A DNA stretch of 41,742 bases from Planctomycetes bacterium UBA1662 (GTDB taxonomy: Bacteria > Planctomycetota > UBA8108), in NCBI GenBank assembly GCA_002320775.1, contig DCKY01000060.1, positions 8,662 to 50,403 on the forward strand, read 5' to 3'. Under the pieces are notes generated by a model. It was not told the origin of the DNA. It did no database searches and saw nothing but the letters and a program-made list of their open reading frames with translations. The translations under genes were made by a program, and so were the position numbers. Below, in pieces: positions 17,154 through 26,509 of this stretch (positions within the stretch are counted from its first letter, which is position 1; each line of letters starts with the position of its first letter).

Positions 17154-18860
17154 ATGGCTCTCGGTGAAATTCTACTTACCGCCAACGAAATCCAGAAATC
17201 GTTCGGCGACCGGACGATCCTCAAAGACACATCGTTCACGATCCATGACTCCGCCCGTATCGGCGTCATCGGACCGAATGGCACCGGCAAATCAACCTTC
17301 ATGAAGATTTTAGCCGGCGGCGACACGGAATTTACCGGCGAGCTCAAGCACGCTCCCAACATCAGGATCGGCTATATCGAGCAGGAGCCCACGCTCGACA
17401 ACGAGAAGAACTGCCGGGAGAACGTCGAGGTCGGTCTTGAGCGTGTCCGAATACTTATCGACAACTATAACGAGGTCTGCGCTGACTACTCAAACCAGGC
17501 CGACGTAAACGCCCAGGAGAAGCTGATGGACAAGATGGGCCGGCTTCAGGAGGAGATCGAACTGGTCGACGGTTGGGAGTGGGAGCACCAGCGCGATGTG
17601 GCGATGGAGGCTCTGCGGGTACCGGACCCCGACACCCCCGTCTCCACCATGAGCGGCGGCGAGAGACGGCGAGTAGCTCTCTGCCGGGAGCTCATCTCCT
17701 GTCCTGAGCTCCTGATCCTAGATGAGCCCACGAACCACCTCGATGCGGCGACCATTGAATGGCTGGAAGCCTTCATCGATAAATACCCCGGCGCGATCGT
17801 CATGGTCACCCACGACCGCTACTTCCTCGACAACGTCGCCAACTACATGGTCGAGCTCGAGAACGGAAGCCTCACCATCTACGAGGGCAACTACTCAAAC
17901 TACCTTGAGCAAAAAGACAAGCGCCTGGAACACCAGGCTCGCAGCGAGGGGCGGCGGCAGAAAATACTGCAGCGTGAACTGGCCTGGCTCAACAGCACCC
18001 CATCGGCAAGGACCTCGAAAAGCAAGGCGAGGGTCAAGAACTACGAGCAGCTGAGCGAAGCTGGCCCGATGGAAACCGGCGGCAAGGTCAACCTGGTGAT
18101 CCCGCCGGGTCCGCACCTCGGCAACAAGGTCCTCAAGATCAGCGGCCTGTGTAAGGCCTACGATGGGCGGCAACTGATCAAGGATCTCAACCTGGAGCTC
18201 TCCCCGGGCGAGATGGTCGGCATGACCGGGCCCAACGGCGTTGGTAAGACGACGCTCATCCGGATGATCACCGGCGAAGAAACGCCTGACTCTGGAAAGA
18301 TCGAACTCGGGGAAACCGTCAAGATGACCTATGTCGACCAGACCCGGGAAGAGCTCAACTCGGAGAACACCGTCTACGATGAAATCTCTGAAGGTCGAGA
18401 TGTCATCATGGTCGGCAAACGGGAATACCACATCCGCGAATACCTCTCGGGCTTCCAATTCAAGGGCTCCGACCAGCAGACCCCTGTTGGCAAGCTGTCG
18501 GGCGGAGAACGCAACCGCCTGCTGCTGGCCAAGACGCTCAGGCAGGGAGCGAACCTCCTGCTGCTCGATGAGCCGACCAATGACCTCGACCTCACCACCC
18601 TCCGGGTTCTCGAGGAGGCTCTCGAAACCTTCGCCGGTTCGGCCATCATCATCTCCCATGACCGCTTCTTCCTTGACCGGCTTGCCAACTCACTGGTGAT
18701 CTATGAAGACAACCAGCGGCAGGAAGCCAGAAGCTGGCCGCGCGTCTTTAACGGTAATTTCGAATATTACTTTGAGATCCACCAGCAGGAGCTCGAGGAG
18801 GCGGGAATCAACCCCGGCAAGTACCGCAAGACGACCTACCGCAAGATGCACAAGGCCTGA
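17154..18860 (+). CDS. ettA: ABC-F ATPase, energy-dependent translational throttle EttA
   Basis: A ribosome-associated ATPase that senses the ATP/ADP ratio and gates entry into elongation. The 568-residue protein has two ABC domains and no membrane part. Domain 1 shows 'GPNGTGKST', signature 'SGGERRR' and Walker B 'LLILDEPTNHLD'. Domain 2 shows 'GPNGVGKTT', 'SGGERNR' and 'LLLLDEPTNDLD'. The linker 'LQRELAWLNSTPSARTSKSKARVKNYEQL' region is typical of EttA and separates it from Uup or other ABC-F members. Length and both catalytic glutamates are intact. The 73-base gap upstream holds only a short GC hairpin. Confidence 0.93.
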   Translation: MALGEILLTANEIQKSFGDRTILKDTSFTIHDSARIGVIGPNGTGKSTFMKILAGGDTEFTGELKHAPNIRIGYIEQEPTLDNEKNCRENVEVGLERVRILIDNYNEVCADYSNQADVNAQEKLMDKMGRLQEEIELVDGWEWEHQRDVAMEALRVPDPDTPVSTMSGGERRRVALCRELISCPELLILDEPTNHLDAATIEWLEAFIDKYPGAIVMVTHDRYFLDNVANYMVELENGSLTIYEGNYSNYLEQKDKRLEHQARSEGRRQKILQRELAWLNSTPSARTSKSKARVKNYEQLSEAGPMETGGKVNLVIPPGPHLGNKVLKISGLCKAYDGRQLIKDLNLELSPGEMVGMTGPNGVGKTTLIRMITGEETPDSGKIELGETVKMTYVDQTREELNSENTVYDEISEGRDVIMVGKREYHIREYLSGFQFKGSDQQTPVGKLSGGERNRLLLAKTLRQGANLLLLDEPTNDLDLTTLRVLEEALETFAGSAIIISHDRFFLDRLANSLVIYEDNQRQEARSWPRVFNGNFEYYFEIHQQELEEAGINPGKYRKTTYRKMHKA

Positions 18861-18966
18861 GAAGGCGGGTCGTGCGTTAAATAAGAAAAAATCCGTAAAC
18901 CTCGCCTCTCCCTGTGGATATAGTATGGACGCCAACAGGCATCCCCCCGTCCGCGGAACCCGTAAA

Positions 18967-19995
18967 ATGCTTGAACAGATATCAGAACTCAAAGCCAAGG
19001 CGCTCAAGGAGCTCGAGGCCTCCTCCTCTCTCATCGAGCTGGATGAATGGCAAAACCTCTACCTCTCCCGCAAGGGCCAGGTTAAATCGCTGCTGAAGGA
19101 GATCGGCAAGCTCGAGGATCCGCAGGACAAAAAAGCCGCCTACGGAGAGATCAATCCCCTCAGCAAGGAACTCGAACGCCTGCTGGAAGAACGCAAGGAG
19201 AGCATCCAGAAGGCGGAGCTCGACCAGCAGATCGCCTCTGAGAGAGAGGACACCTCCCTGCCGGGTACGACCGGGGCGCAGGGCAGCATGCACCCGATCA
19301 ACACTGTCCTTGAAGAGGTCTGCAGCATCTTCGAGAGAATGGGCTTCCAGATCTGGGAATCGCCTCACGTAGAGACCGACCAGAACAATTTCGAGATGCT
19401 GAATATTCCTCCGCATCACCCCGCCCGAGACATGCAGGACACCTTCTACGTCAGCGAGGACGTGGTGCTCAGAACTCACACCTCTCCCGGCCAGGTCCGG
19501 GCGATGAGGGCTCTTGCCCCCGAGCCGATCAGGGTCCTGCTACCCGGCACCGTGTACCGCAACGAGCAGATCACCGGGCGCAGCGAGATCCAGTTCAACC
19601 AGGTTGAGGGACTGGCGGTGGGAACGAACATCACGATGTCCGACCTGAAGGGCATCCTGGAAGAGTTCGTCCACCAGTTTTTCGGACCGGGCCGCCGCAT
19701 GGTCCTCCGGGGCAGCTACTTCCCCTTCACCGAGCCCAGCGTCGAGGTCGACATCGACTGCAATCTCTGCGGCGGCAGCGGCTGCGGAGTGTGCAAGAAA
19801 ACCGGCTGGCTGGAGATCCTCGGGGCGGGAGTCGTCCACCCGAAGGTCCTGGCCAATGGAGGCTACGACCCCGAGGTCCATTCCGGCTTCGCCTTCGGTC
19901 TCGGGATCGAACGGATGGTCATGCTGCGGCATGGAATCAATGACATACGGCACTTCTACTCCGGGAGCCTGCGCTTCCTGGAACAGTTTGACTGA
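18967..19995 (+). CDS. pheS: Phenylalanine-tRNA ligase alpha subunit
   Basis: Catalytic subunit of the alpha2-beta2 phenylalanyl-tRNA synthetase. The start at 18967 (MLEQISEL) gives 342 residues, the usual length; an upstream in-frame ATG at 18925 would add 14 residues with no family match. An N-terminal coiled coil (about residues 1-90) binds tRNA. The class II core follows with motif 2 around 'GTVYRNEQITGRSEIQFNQVEG' and motif 3 'GFAFGLGIERMVMLRHGI'. A Cys-rich 'CNLCGGSGCGVCKKTGW' loop is common in bacterial PheS. A TATAGT hexamer in the upstream gap may be a -10 box. pheT follows after 27 bases. Confidence 0.95.
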   Translation: MLEQISELKAKALKELEASSSLIELDEWQNLYLSRKGQVKSLLKEIGKLEDPQDKKAAYGEINPLSKELERLLEERKESIQKAELDQQIASEREDTSLPGTTGAQGSMHPINTVLEEVCSIFERMGFQIWESPHVETDQNNFEMLNIPPHHPARDMQDTFYVSEDVVLRTHTSPGQVRAMRALAPEPIRVLLPGTVYRNEQITGRSEIQFNQVEGLAVGTNITMSDLKGILEEFVHQFFGPGRRMVLRGSYFPFTEPSVEVDIDCNLCGGSGCGVCKKTGWLEILGAGVVHPKVLANGGYDPEVHSGFAFGLGIERMVMLRHGINDIRHFYSGSLRFLEQFD

Positions 19996-20022
19996 GCCCC
20001 AGGTAATAGAAAACCTATCGCG

Positions 20023-22536
20023 ATGCGTTTGCCCCTAAGCTGGCTGAAAGAATTCAACGAAACCGACCTCTCCATCGAGGACCTGGCCAACCTCCTGACC
20101 AGGGCCGGTCTTGAGGTCGAGACCATCGAGCGCATCGGAATCTACTCCGACAGCATTGTCGTTGGAGAGATCTCCGAGGTTCGCCCCATACCCGATACAA
20201 ACGGCCTGCACGAGGTCGACCTGCTGCTCGGCAGCGACCGGCAGGGAACCGCCGTGACCGGCGCCCCGAACATCACCCCGGACTCGAAGGGCGCCAGGGT
20301 TCCCGTGGCTCTCGCCGGAGCGACACTCCTGGATTCGAAGTCCGACAGCTTCGCCCTCACCACCATCAAGGAGCGCGAGTTCCGCGGCGTCAAGTCGAGC
20401 ATCGTCCTGTGCTCGGAAATGGAGCTGGGACTCTCCGAAGATCATACCGGGGTTCTCCTGCTGGAGGACAGCGCCGAGGCCGGCACCCTCGCAAGAGACC
20501 TGGTAGAGATCCCCGAAGATTGCTCGGCAGATGTCGTCTTTGACATTGATATCCTGCCCAACTACGGCCGCTGCCTGTCGATCATCGGTATCGCCAGGGA
20601 GGTGGCCGCCCTCACACGAACCCGCTTCAAGCTCGAGATCAAGGCCGAACACATCCCCTCGGACCCGGAGGCCTTCAAGGTCAGCATCGAGAACCCGGAC
20701 CTGTCTCCGCGGTACAGCGGGCTTGTCCTCGAGGACGTCAAGGTCGAGCCCTCACCGAGGTGGATACAGCGGCGCCTGGCCCTTGCCGGGGTGAGCGCGA
20801 TCAACAACCTGGTCGATGTCACGAATTACGTCATGATCGAGATGGGCCAGCCGATGCACGCCTTTGACCTCGACAAGCTCCCGGCCGAGGAGGTCAGCGT
20901 ACGCTCCGCCCGCAAGGGCGAGAGCCTCTACACCCTCGACCAGGAACCCGCGGGCGAGAAAGACGACAGAGAGGCTCCCCGCGAGTTCGATGAATCAACC
21001 CTGCTTATCACATCCGGCGACCAGCCCATCGCCGTGGCCGGCGTGATTGGCGGACTCGATTCAGAGATTTCGAAAGACACCGGCAAGGTGCTGCTGGAAT
21101 CAGCCAACTTCAACTTCATCTCGATCCGCAAGGCCATGTCGAAGCTCAAGCTGAAGACGGACGCCTCGACTCGATTCAGCCGGCAGGTGGATCCGGCCCA
21201 GACCGTCACCGCGATCCAGAGAGCCGTTCACCTGCTCCAGGAAATCGGCGGCGCGAAGCCCGCAGGCTCGATCGCCGATTGCTATCCGCAGCCGGAGGAG
21301 AACCGCTCGGTCACGATTCAGAACAGAGACATATCGAGAACCCTCGGCGTCGACCTCACAGACGAGGATATCACCTCCGCTCTCGAGCGCCTTGGCTTCT
21401 CGACCGAGACTCCCGGTGAAGGAACGATAGAGATCTCGATTCCAGGCTTCCGGCCTGACATAAGCCACAGCGCAGACATCGCCGAGGAGATCATTCGCAT
21501 CCTCGGATTTGACCGGCTCCAGGGCCGGCTTCTCAACGAGCCCCTGCCCAACCAGCGCCGCAACGACAGCTGGGAGCTGCGCAAGAAGATCCGCTCGGTG
21601 CTGACCGGCTGTGGTCTCAGTGATGTCCTGAACTACTCCCTGACGACCCCTGAAGCCGAGGGGCGGCTGCTGGCGGGTGAGACCGAGGCCGGCGAACAGG
21701 CTCCCTATGTACAGGTCATGAACAAGAAGGAGAACCAGGACCGCTCCTCCCTGCGCCGGACGCTCCTCGGCAGCCTGATGGAAAACGTCGCCACCAACCA
21801 CCGCGAGAGAAAGCGAATCGCCCTCTTCGAAATCGGCAAGATCTACCTTCCCGAGCACTCTCCAGAGAGCGACGATCCCGGCGATGAGAAGCTTCCTCTC
21901 GAGGTCCTCAAGCTCGCCATGGCGCTCAGCGGCCCACTGGAGGAGTCCTCCTGGAAAGATGCAAAACCCAGAGATTCAGGCTTTCACGATCTCAAGGGCA
22001 TCACCGAGGTTCTGCTGAAAAAGCTCCATGTGAGGAGCATCGAGTTCGAACCTCTACAGGGCACCCCCTACCATCCGGGCGTGGCCGCGGCGCTGCTGAT
22101 TGATGGAAAGCCTGCCGGGACCATCGGAAAGGTCCATCCGAAGGTCATCGAAGCCTACGACCTCGGCAAGAGGGAGGTCTTCGTCGCGGAATTCGACCAC
22201 GAATTACTGCTCGCGGCCTCCCAGACCAACTATCCCTTCCGCGCCTTCTCCTCACAGCCCGCGGTCTACCAGGATCTCGCCCTTGTCGTCGATGACGAGG
22301 TGGCGGCCGGAGCCGTCATGAGCACGATCCGAGAGGCCGCCGGTGAGCTCCTCACCGGCATCAGCCTCTTCGACATCTACCGCGGCGAGCAGCTTGGCGA
22401 AGGTAAAAAAAGCCTCGCCTTCCAGCTGACCTTTTGCGCGGCCGATCGGTCCCTCGAAGAGAAGGAGATCAACGATCTGCGCGAAGCGATGCTCGGCCCC
22501 CTTGAGGAAAAGCTCGGCGCGAAGATCCGCGCCTGA
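20023..22536 (+). CDS. pheT: Phenylalanine-tRNA ligase beta subunit
   Basis: Partner of PheS. The 837-residue protein shows the full bacterial layout: N-terminal 'MRLPLSWLKEF', an EMAP-like OB-fold tRNA-binding domain (about 40-150), B3/B4 with the editing site (about 210-400, including 'NNLVDVTNYVMIEMGQPMHAFDLDKL'), B5, a degenerate catalytic-like domain and a C-terminal FDX-ACB anticodon-binding domain ('QPAVYQDLALVVDDEV' to the end). It is slightly longer than the typical 790-810 residues. It is co-directional with pheS at 27 bases and converges with the next gene only 12 bases from its stop. Confidence 0.95.
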   Translation: MRLPLSWLKEFNETDLSIEDLANLLTRAGLEVETIERIGIYSDSIVVGEISEVRPIPDTNGLHEVDLLLGSDRQGTAVTGAPNITPDSKGARVPVALAGATLLDSKSDSFALTTIKEREFRGVKSSIVLCSEMELGLSEDHTGVLLLEDSAEAGTLARDLVEIPEDCSADVVFDIDILPNYGRCLSIIGIAREVAALTRTRFKLEIKAEHIPSDPEAFKVSIENPDLSPRYSGLVLEDVKVEPSPRWIQRRLALAGVSAINNLVDVTNYVMIEMGQPMHAFDLDKLPAEEVSVRSARKGESLYTLDQEPAGEKDDREAPREFDESTLLITSGDQPIAVAGVIGGLDSEISKDTGKVLLESANFNFISIRKAMSKLKLKTDASTRFSRQVDPAQTVTAIQRAVHLLQEIGGAKPAGSIADCYPQPEENRSVTIQNRDISRTLGVDLTDEDITSALERLGFSTETPGEGTIEISIPGFRPDISHSADIAEEIIRILGFDRLQGRLLNEPLPNQRRNDSWELRKKIRSVLTGCGLSDVLNYSLTTPEAEGRLLAGETEAGEQAPYVQVMNKKENQDRSSLRRTLLGSLMENVATNHRERKRIALFEIGKIYLPEHSPESDDPGDEKLPLEVLKLAMALSGPLEESSWKDAKPRDSGFHDLKGITEVLLKKLHVRSIEFEPLQGTPYHPGVAAALLIDGKPAGTIGKVHPKVIEAYDLGKREVFVAEFDHELLLAASQTNYPFRAFSSQPAVYQDLALVVDDEVAAGAVMSTIREAAGELLTGISLFDIYRGEQLGEGKKSLAFQLTFCAADRSLEEKEINDLREAMLGPLEEKLGAKIRA

Positions 22537-22548
22537 GCGGGTTCGCCA

Positions 22549-25098
22549 TTACTTGCTGCGCTTGCCGATATATTCGAGCGCCCGGCGGGCCTGGGTGTCG
22601 CCTGGAGAGAGCTCGAGCACCTTCCTGAATGATTCCTCGGCCCGCCCCCACTCCTCCAGCTTGATGTAGAGGCCGCCGAGATTGCCGTGGAGATTCAGCC
22701 GCGCGGCCTCCGAACGCGCGTGCTCGAGTCCAGCCTCCAGGTGCCTCCTCGAGTCCTCGAGGCGACCGAGCTTGAGCTCGATCCCCCCGATAGTTCCCAG
22801 GATGCTGGCGTTCGCGGGGCGCAACCTCAGCGCCTCTCGGAGATATCCGAGGGCCTGGTCGTATTCTTTCGCGAGGGTGAAGATCTTGCCGAGATTGTCG
22901 AGAGCTTCGACGCTGCCGGGGTGGAGCTTCAGCACCCTCTCATAGCAGCTCCTGGCGCGGGCGTAATCCTTCCGATCATAGGCGAGGTTCCCCAGCGAGC
23001 TCCAGATGTCCGAACGGTCCGGCGCCAGCTCAGCGGCTGCAACGAAGAGCCGCTCGGCAAGAGCCCGGCGGCCGGATTCCCGCAAGACGATGGCGAAATG
23101 CGAAACGATGAGACCGGCTCCAAAAGTTCTTGCGATCTCTCCTACGGCTATCTTCAGCTCGCCCTGTCTCCCGAGCTGCTCCAACGCGATGAGCGTCTCC
23201 CTCCAGGCGACAAAATCATTGGGGTCGAGACGAATCGCCTCCCGCAGCTGCTTGAGACCGGCTTCGGCTCGACCACCCGCAAGGAGGGCCGCTCCCCGGC
23301 CGCGCAAAACAACTGAATTAGGCCGCTTCGCTCCCTCCGGCGCAGGCCGCGGAGCAGGCTGTACCGCCTGGGCCTGACCCTCCACCACCCGCAGCTCTCC
23401 CTGCGAAGGCAACGCGGTGATGAGCTCGACTCGCCCGCGCGGCCAACGGACCTCAAGCTTTCGAGGCTTCTCTTCTTTCCCAAGAGCGAAGACGATACGA
23501 CGATCGCATTGCGAAAGATAGCTCGGCGATGACTTGACGGTCATCCTCCTCAGGCGGCTCACTCCTTCACCTTCCGAATGGAATGTTACCTCAGCCCCGA
23601 TGGCGTCCCGGTTGCTCTCTGACCCCTGCAGGGTAATACGCAGAAAGCGGCCCGGGCGGACTGTATCATTGCGCAGCAGGACCACCGCGCCCTGGTTCTC
23701 CGTGACCAGGAGGTCCTGGTCTCCATCCTCATCGAAATCCCCGTGGGCCAGGGCGCGTCCAATAATTTCGCGGTCGAGAAATTCTGTGGATTCACCACCG
23801 CCCCTCAGCTCGCGAAAGCCTCCCCCGGGGAGGCCCCTGAAGACCTGCAGCGGCTGACGATAGCTGGCTCCCGAGATGTTCTCGACATCAAAGACGTGAC
23901 CGTTCGCGGTGACGATATCCTGCTCGCCATCGAGATCGAGATCGCAGAAGACGAGGCCGAAGGTGACCCTCTGCATGCTCTCCCTCCCGACTCCAAGCCC
24001 GATGCTCCGCTCGACAAAGTAGTCCCGATCCTCCTGTACGTGGATGGTCGTCGGCTCGTCGGAGAAATTGCCGATCCCCACGACCAGCCTTCCCGAGCTT
24101 GGCTCCGCCGCGGATTCCCCGGCGAAGGTCCAGGCCGTATCGATACCCATCCCCGCCAGAGAGGCGCCGGCCCCGTCCGTCGCAAAACCGGAGTCTACCC
24201 CGTGATCGCTGAAGGTTCCATCCTGCCCGTTCAGGAGCAGGAAGTTCGGCACTGAATCATTGGCGACAAGCAGGTCCGGCCAGCCGTCACGGTTGCAGTC
24301 CTCAACCGCGACCCCCAGGGCCTTGCCGAGCAGCTTGTCGAGACCCGCCTGCTTCGTCACCTCGCTGAAGCCCCCCTGCCCATCTCCGCGGAAAAGCTGC
24401 GGGGAACTCGCCTCGAACATCGCGACCGGACAATATTTTTTCTCCGCCGTTCCAAAATCGCACTCGAGACCGGACTCGTATTCCGGCTTCCAGTCGACAT
24501 AGTTGCCGACGAAGAGATCCAGCTTGCCATCACGGTCGTAATCGAAGAACGCCGCGGAACAGACCCAGCCGCGCAGAGCCGCGAGACCGCTGGCCTCACT
24601 CGTATCCGTAAAGTTTCCGGCTCCATCGTTCAACAGAAACATCGACTCGTGCAGGCCGTAGATGAGAACATCCTGGTCTCCATCGTTGTCAATGTCAGCC
24701 GAGCTGAACCCCATGGAATAGAAGGCTCGCTTGAGCCCCAAGCGGGCGCTGACGTCTTCAAACCGGCCATCGCCCCTGTTTCGGTAGAGAACAGGCCGAA
24801 TCGACTCATCTAATGGAGACCCGAGCAGGTTGCCGTTCACCAGCAGCAGGTCAAGCAGCCCATCCCCATCATGATCAAACCAGCCAGCTCCCGGACCGAA
24901 GGTCTCGGGATTGAACATCTTCCCGCGAGCTCCGGCCTCATGACGAAACTCGATTCCCGCCGCAAGGGTTATGTCGCTGAAGAGGAGCTCCCGCGCGGGA
25001 TTCAGCGGTGCCTCCTGCCGCTGCCGGCTCAGGAGATACGCTCCGGCGGCGGCGGCCAGAACGGCCACGCTGGTCATGATCACAGCCCTCGACTTCAT
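22549..25098 (-). CDS. Exported FG-GAP/ASPIC-UnbV protein with C-terminal TPR repeats
   Basis: An 849-residue protein with an N-terminal signal or anchor (residues about 7-24). Residues about 40-480 carry repeated calcium-binding-type FG-GAP units such as 'GWFDHDGDGLLDLLLVNGN', 'ADIDNDGDQDVLIYG', 'FDYDRDGKLDLFVGN' and 'GDFDEDGDQDLLVTEN', forming a beta-propeller. An ASPIC/UnbV module follows ('GSESNRDAIGAEVTF' to 'KLEVRWPRGRVELI', about 490-570). The last 250 residues are tetratricopeptide repeats with 'AIRLDPNDFVAWRETL' and 'VLKLHPGSVEALDNLG'. The CRTAC1-like part plus TPR suggests an extracellular or envelope scaffold; no enzyme activity is visible. The start has no clear ribosome site on its own strand, so it is uncertain by some residues. 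Confidence 0.87.
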   Translation of the reverse strand: MKSRAVIMTSVAVLAAAAGAYLLSRQRQEAPLNPARELLFSDITLAAGIEFRHEAGARGKMFNPETFGPGAGWFDHDGDGLLDLLLVNGNLLGSPLDESIRPVLYRNRGDGRFEDVSARLGLKRAFYSMGFSSADIDNDGDQDVLIYGLHESMFLLNDGAGNFTDTSEASGLAALRGWVCSAAFFDYDRDGKLDLFVGNYVDWKPEYESGLECDFGTAEKKYCPVAMFEASSPQLFRGDGQGGFSEVTKQAGLDKLLGKALGVAVEDCNRDGWPDLLVANDSVPNFLLLNGQDGTFSDHGVDSGFATDGAGASLAGMGIDTAWTFAGESAAEPSSGRLVVGIGNFSDEPTTIHVQEDRDYFVERSIGLGVGRESMQRVTFGLVFCDLDLDGEQDIVTANGHVFDVENISGASYRQPLQVFRGLPGGGFRELRGGGESTEFLDREIIGRALAHGDFDEDGDQDLLVTENQGAVVLLRNDTVRPGRFLRITLQGSESNRDAIGAEVTFHSEGEGVSRLRRMTVKSSPSYLSQCDRRIVFALGKEEKPRKLEVRWPRGRVELITALPSQGELRVVEGQAQAVQPAPRPAPEGAKRPNSVVLRGRGAALLAGGRAEAGLKQLREAIRLDPNDFVAWRETLIALEQLGRQGELKIAVGEIARTFGAGLIVSHFAIVLRESGRRALAERLFVAAAELAPDRSDIWSSLGNLAYDRKDYARARSCYERVLKLHPGSVEALDNLGKIFTLAKEYDQALGYLREALRLRPANASILGTIGGIELKLGRLEDSRRHLEAGLEHARSEAARLNLHGNLGGLYIKLEEWGRAEESFRKVLELSPGDTQARRALEYIGKRSK

Positions 25099-25251
25099 CA
25101 GGAGGTAAGGATAGCACGAATTATCACGAGTCCCCTTCTATTCCGCCGAAAGCAGACGACCCCCCGCCCTTGCTTGGCTCTTTTATTTCAGACGCCGAAA
25201 TGGCACCATCTCGATACGGAAAAAGGAAACCCCCGTTGTGGAGAAAATCCT

Positions 25252-26484
25252 GTGACAAGAACGATCTCACTCGTGGCCCTCGCCTGCTGCCTGGCGGCCG
25301 GAGTACCGGCACTGGCCGACAACTGGCCTGCCTGGCGCGGTCCGACGGGGCAGGGAATCTGCAAAGAAACCGACCTGCCGCTCAGCTGGAGCGCGGCGGA
25401 AAACGTCAGGTGGAAGCTTCCTCTTCCCGGCCCCGGCAACTCGACTCCCATTGTCTGGGAAGACAAGGTGTTCCTTACCCAGGCGACCGATGGCGGAGCC
25501 AAGCGCTGGACCTGGTGCATCGACAGTAAAACGGGAACGATCGCCTGGAAGAAAATGATTCCCTACGGCGGCAACGAACCAACCCACGCGACCAACCCCT
25601 TCTGCTCGGCCTCACCCGTTACAGACGGGGAGCGGGTGATTGTCTCGCATGGGTCGGCGGGGCTGGTCTGCTACGACCTCGCGGGCAAAGAGCTCTGGCG
25701 GCGGGATCTCGGCGAGTTTCGCCATATCTGGGGAAACGCCAACACCCCGGTGATCTCCGGCGGATTCTGCTACATCAACTGCGGCCCTGGAATTCGCACT
25801 CAGCTGCTATGCCTCGACAAGAAGACAGGTAAGGAGACCTGGAAGATTCCCATCCCGGGAGGACACGAGGGGCTCGGCGGCCGGGAAAACTGGACCGGAT
25901 CCTGGAGCACCCCGCTGGTGCTTGAGAACAAGCTGCTCGTGAGCTACCCGGGGCGTCTCATCGCGTTCGAGGCCGGCAGCGGCAAGGAGCTCTGGAGCTG
26001 TTCAGGCCTGGGCAAGCTGGTGTACACCTCGCCGCTCGCCCGAGAGGGCGTAGCCGTTTCCATGTCCGGCTTCATGGGCCCGCCGTTGGCCGTGCGCCTG
26101 GGCGGCAAGGGCGAGGTGACCGAGAGCCGACGGCTCTGGAGGCAGGAACGCGCCCAGCAGAGAATCGGCTCCGGGGTGATCCACAAGGGTCATATCTACA
26201 TCCTCAACGACCCCGGGGTCCTCGAGTGCATCCAGCTGAAAACCGGCGAGAGTGTCTGGAAAAACAGGCTGGCGGGAAAGTCCTGGAGCTCTGTGGTGCT
26301 CAGCGGCGACCGTCTCTACACCGCCGACGATGGAGGGAGCTGTTTCGTCGTGAAGGCCTCTCCCAGCTTCAAGATCCTCGCCCGAAACGAGCTGGGCGAG
26401 CGGATCCGGGCCTCCATCGCCATCTCCAATGGAAGGCTCTTCATCCGGTCCTACAAGCATTTATGGTGTATCTCAAAGCCCTGA
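25252..26484 (+). CDS. Secreted PQQ-like beta-propeller protein
   Basis: A 410-residue exported propeller protein. I chose the GTG at 25252, preceded by GGAGA at about 7 bases, because it places a clean signal peptide at the N-terminus (TRTISLVALACCLAAGVPALA, cleaved near residue 23). The mature part has repeated Trp-docking blades: 'IDSKTGTIAWKK', 'YDLAGKELWRRD', 'LDKKTGKETWKI', 'FEAGSGKELWSC' and 'IQLKTGESVWKN'. The start 'NWPAWRGPTGQGICKETDLPLSW' is typical of planctomycete propellers of this group. It is too short, and lacks the adjacent-cysteine and metal-site features, to be a methanol dehydrogenase. It ends 25 bases before the MfnD-like gene, so it may be transcribed with the C1 genes. 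Confidence 0.85.
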   Translation: MTRTISLVALACCLAAGVPALADNWPAWRGPTGQGICKETDLPLSWSAAENVRWKLPLPGPGNSTPIVWEDKVFLTQATDGGAKRWTWCIDSKTGTIAWKKMIPYGGNEPTHATNPFCSASPVTDGERVIVSHGSAGLVCYDLAGKELWRRDLGEFRHIWGNANTPVISGGFCYINCGPGIRTQLLCLDKKTGKETWKIPIPGGHEGLGGRENWTGSWSTPLVLENKLLVSYPGRLIAFEAGSGKELWSCSGLGKLVYTSPLAREGVAVSMSGFMGPPLAVRLGGKGEVTESRRLWRQERAQQRIGSGVIHKGHIYILNDPGVLECIQLKTGESVWKNRLAGKSWSSVVLSGDRLYTADDGGSCFVVKASPSFKILARNELGERIRASIAISNGRLFIRSYKHLWCISKP

Positions 26485-26509
26485 ACCCGGAAGAAAGGGT
26501 AAGCTTCCC

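Noticed and set aside
15947..17362. Antisense 471-codon frame across the Gfo/Idh gene and into ettA
   Set aside because: It overlaps two confident plus-strand genes and shows no family match.
25100..25106. AGGAGGT on the plus strand as a ribosome site
   Set aside because: No plus-strand start codon at proper spacing opens a credible gene; the next gene begins at 25252 with its own site.
25252..26484. The propeller beside the C1 genes as a PQQ methanol dehydrogenase
   Set aside because: At 410 residues it is too short (about 600 expected) and I see no vicinal disulfide or metal-site signature. It belongs to the short planctomycete propellers.
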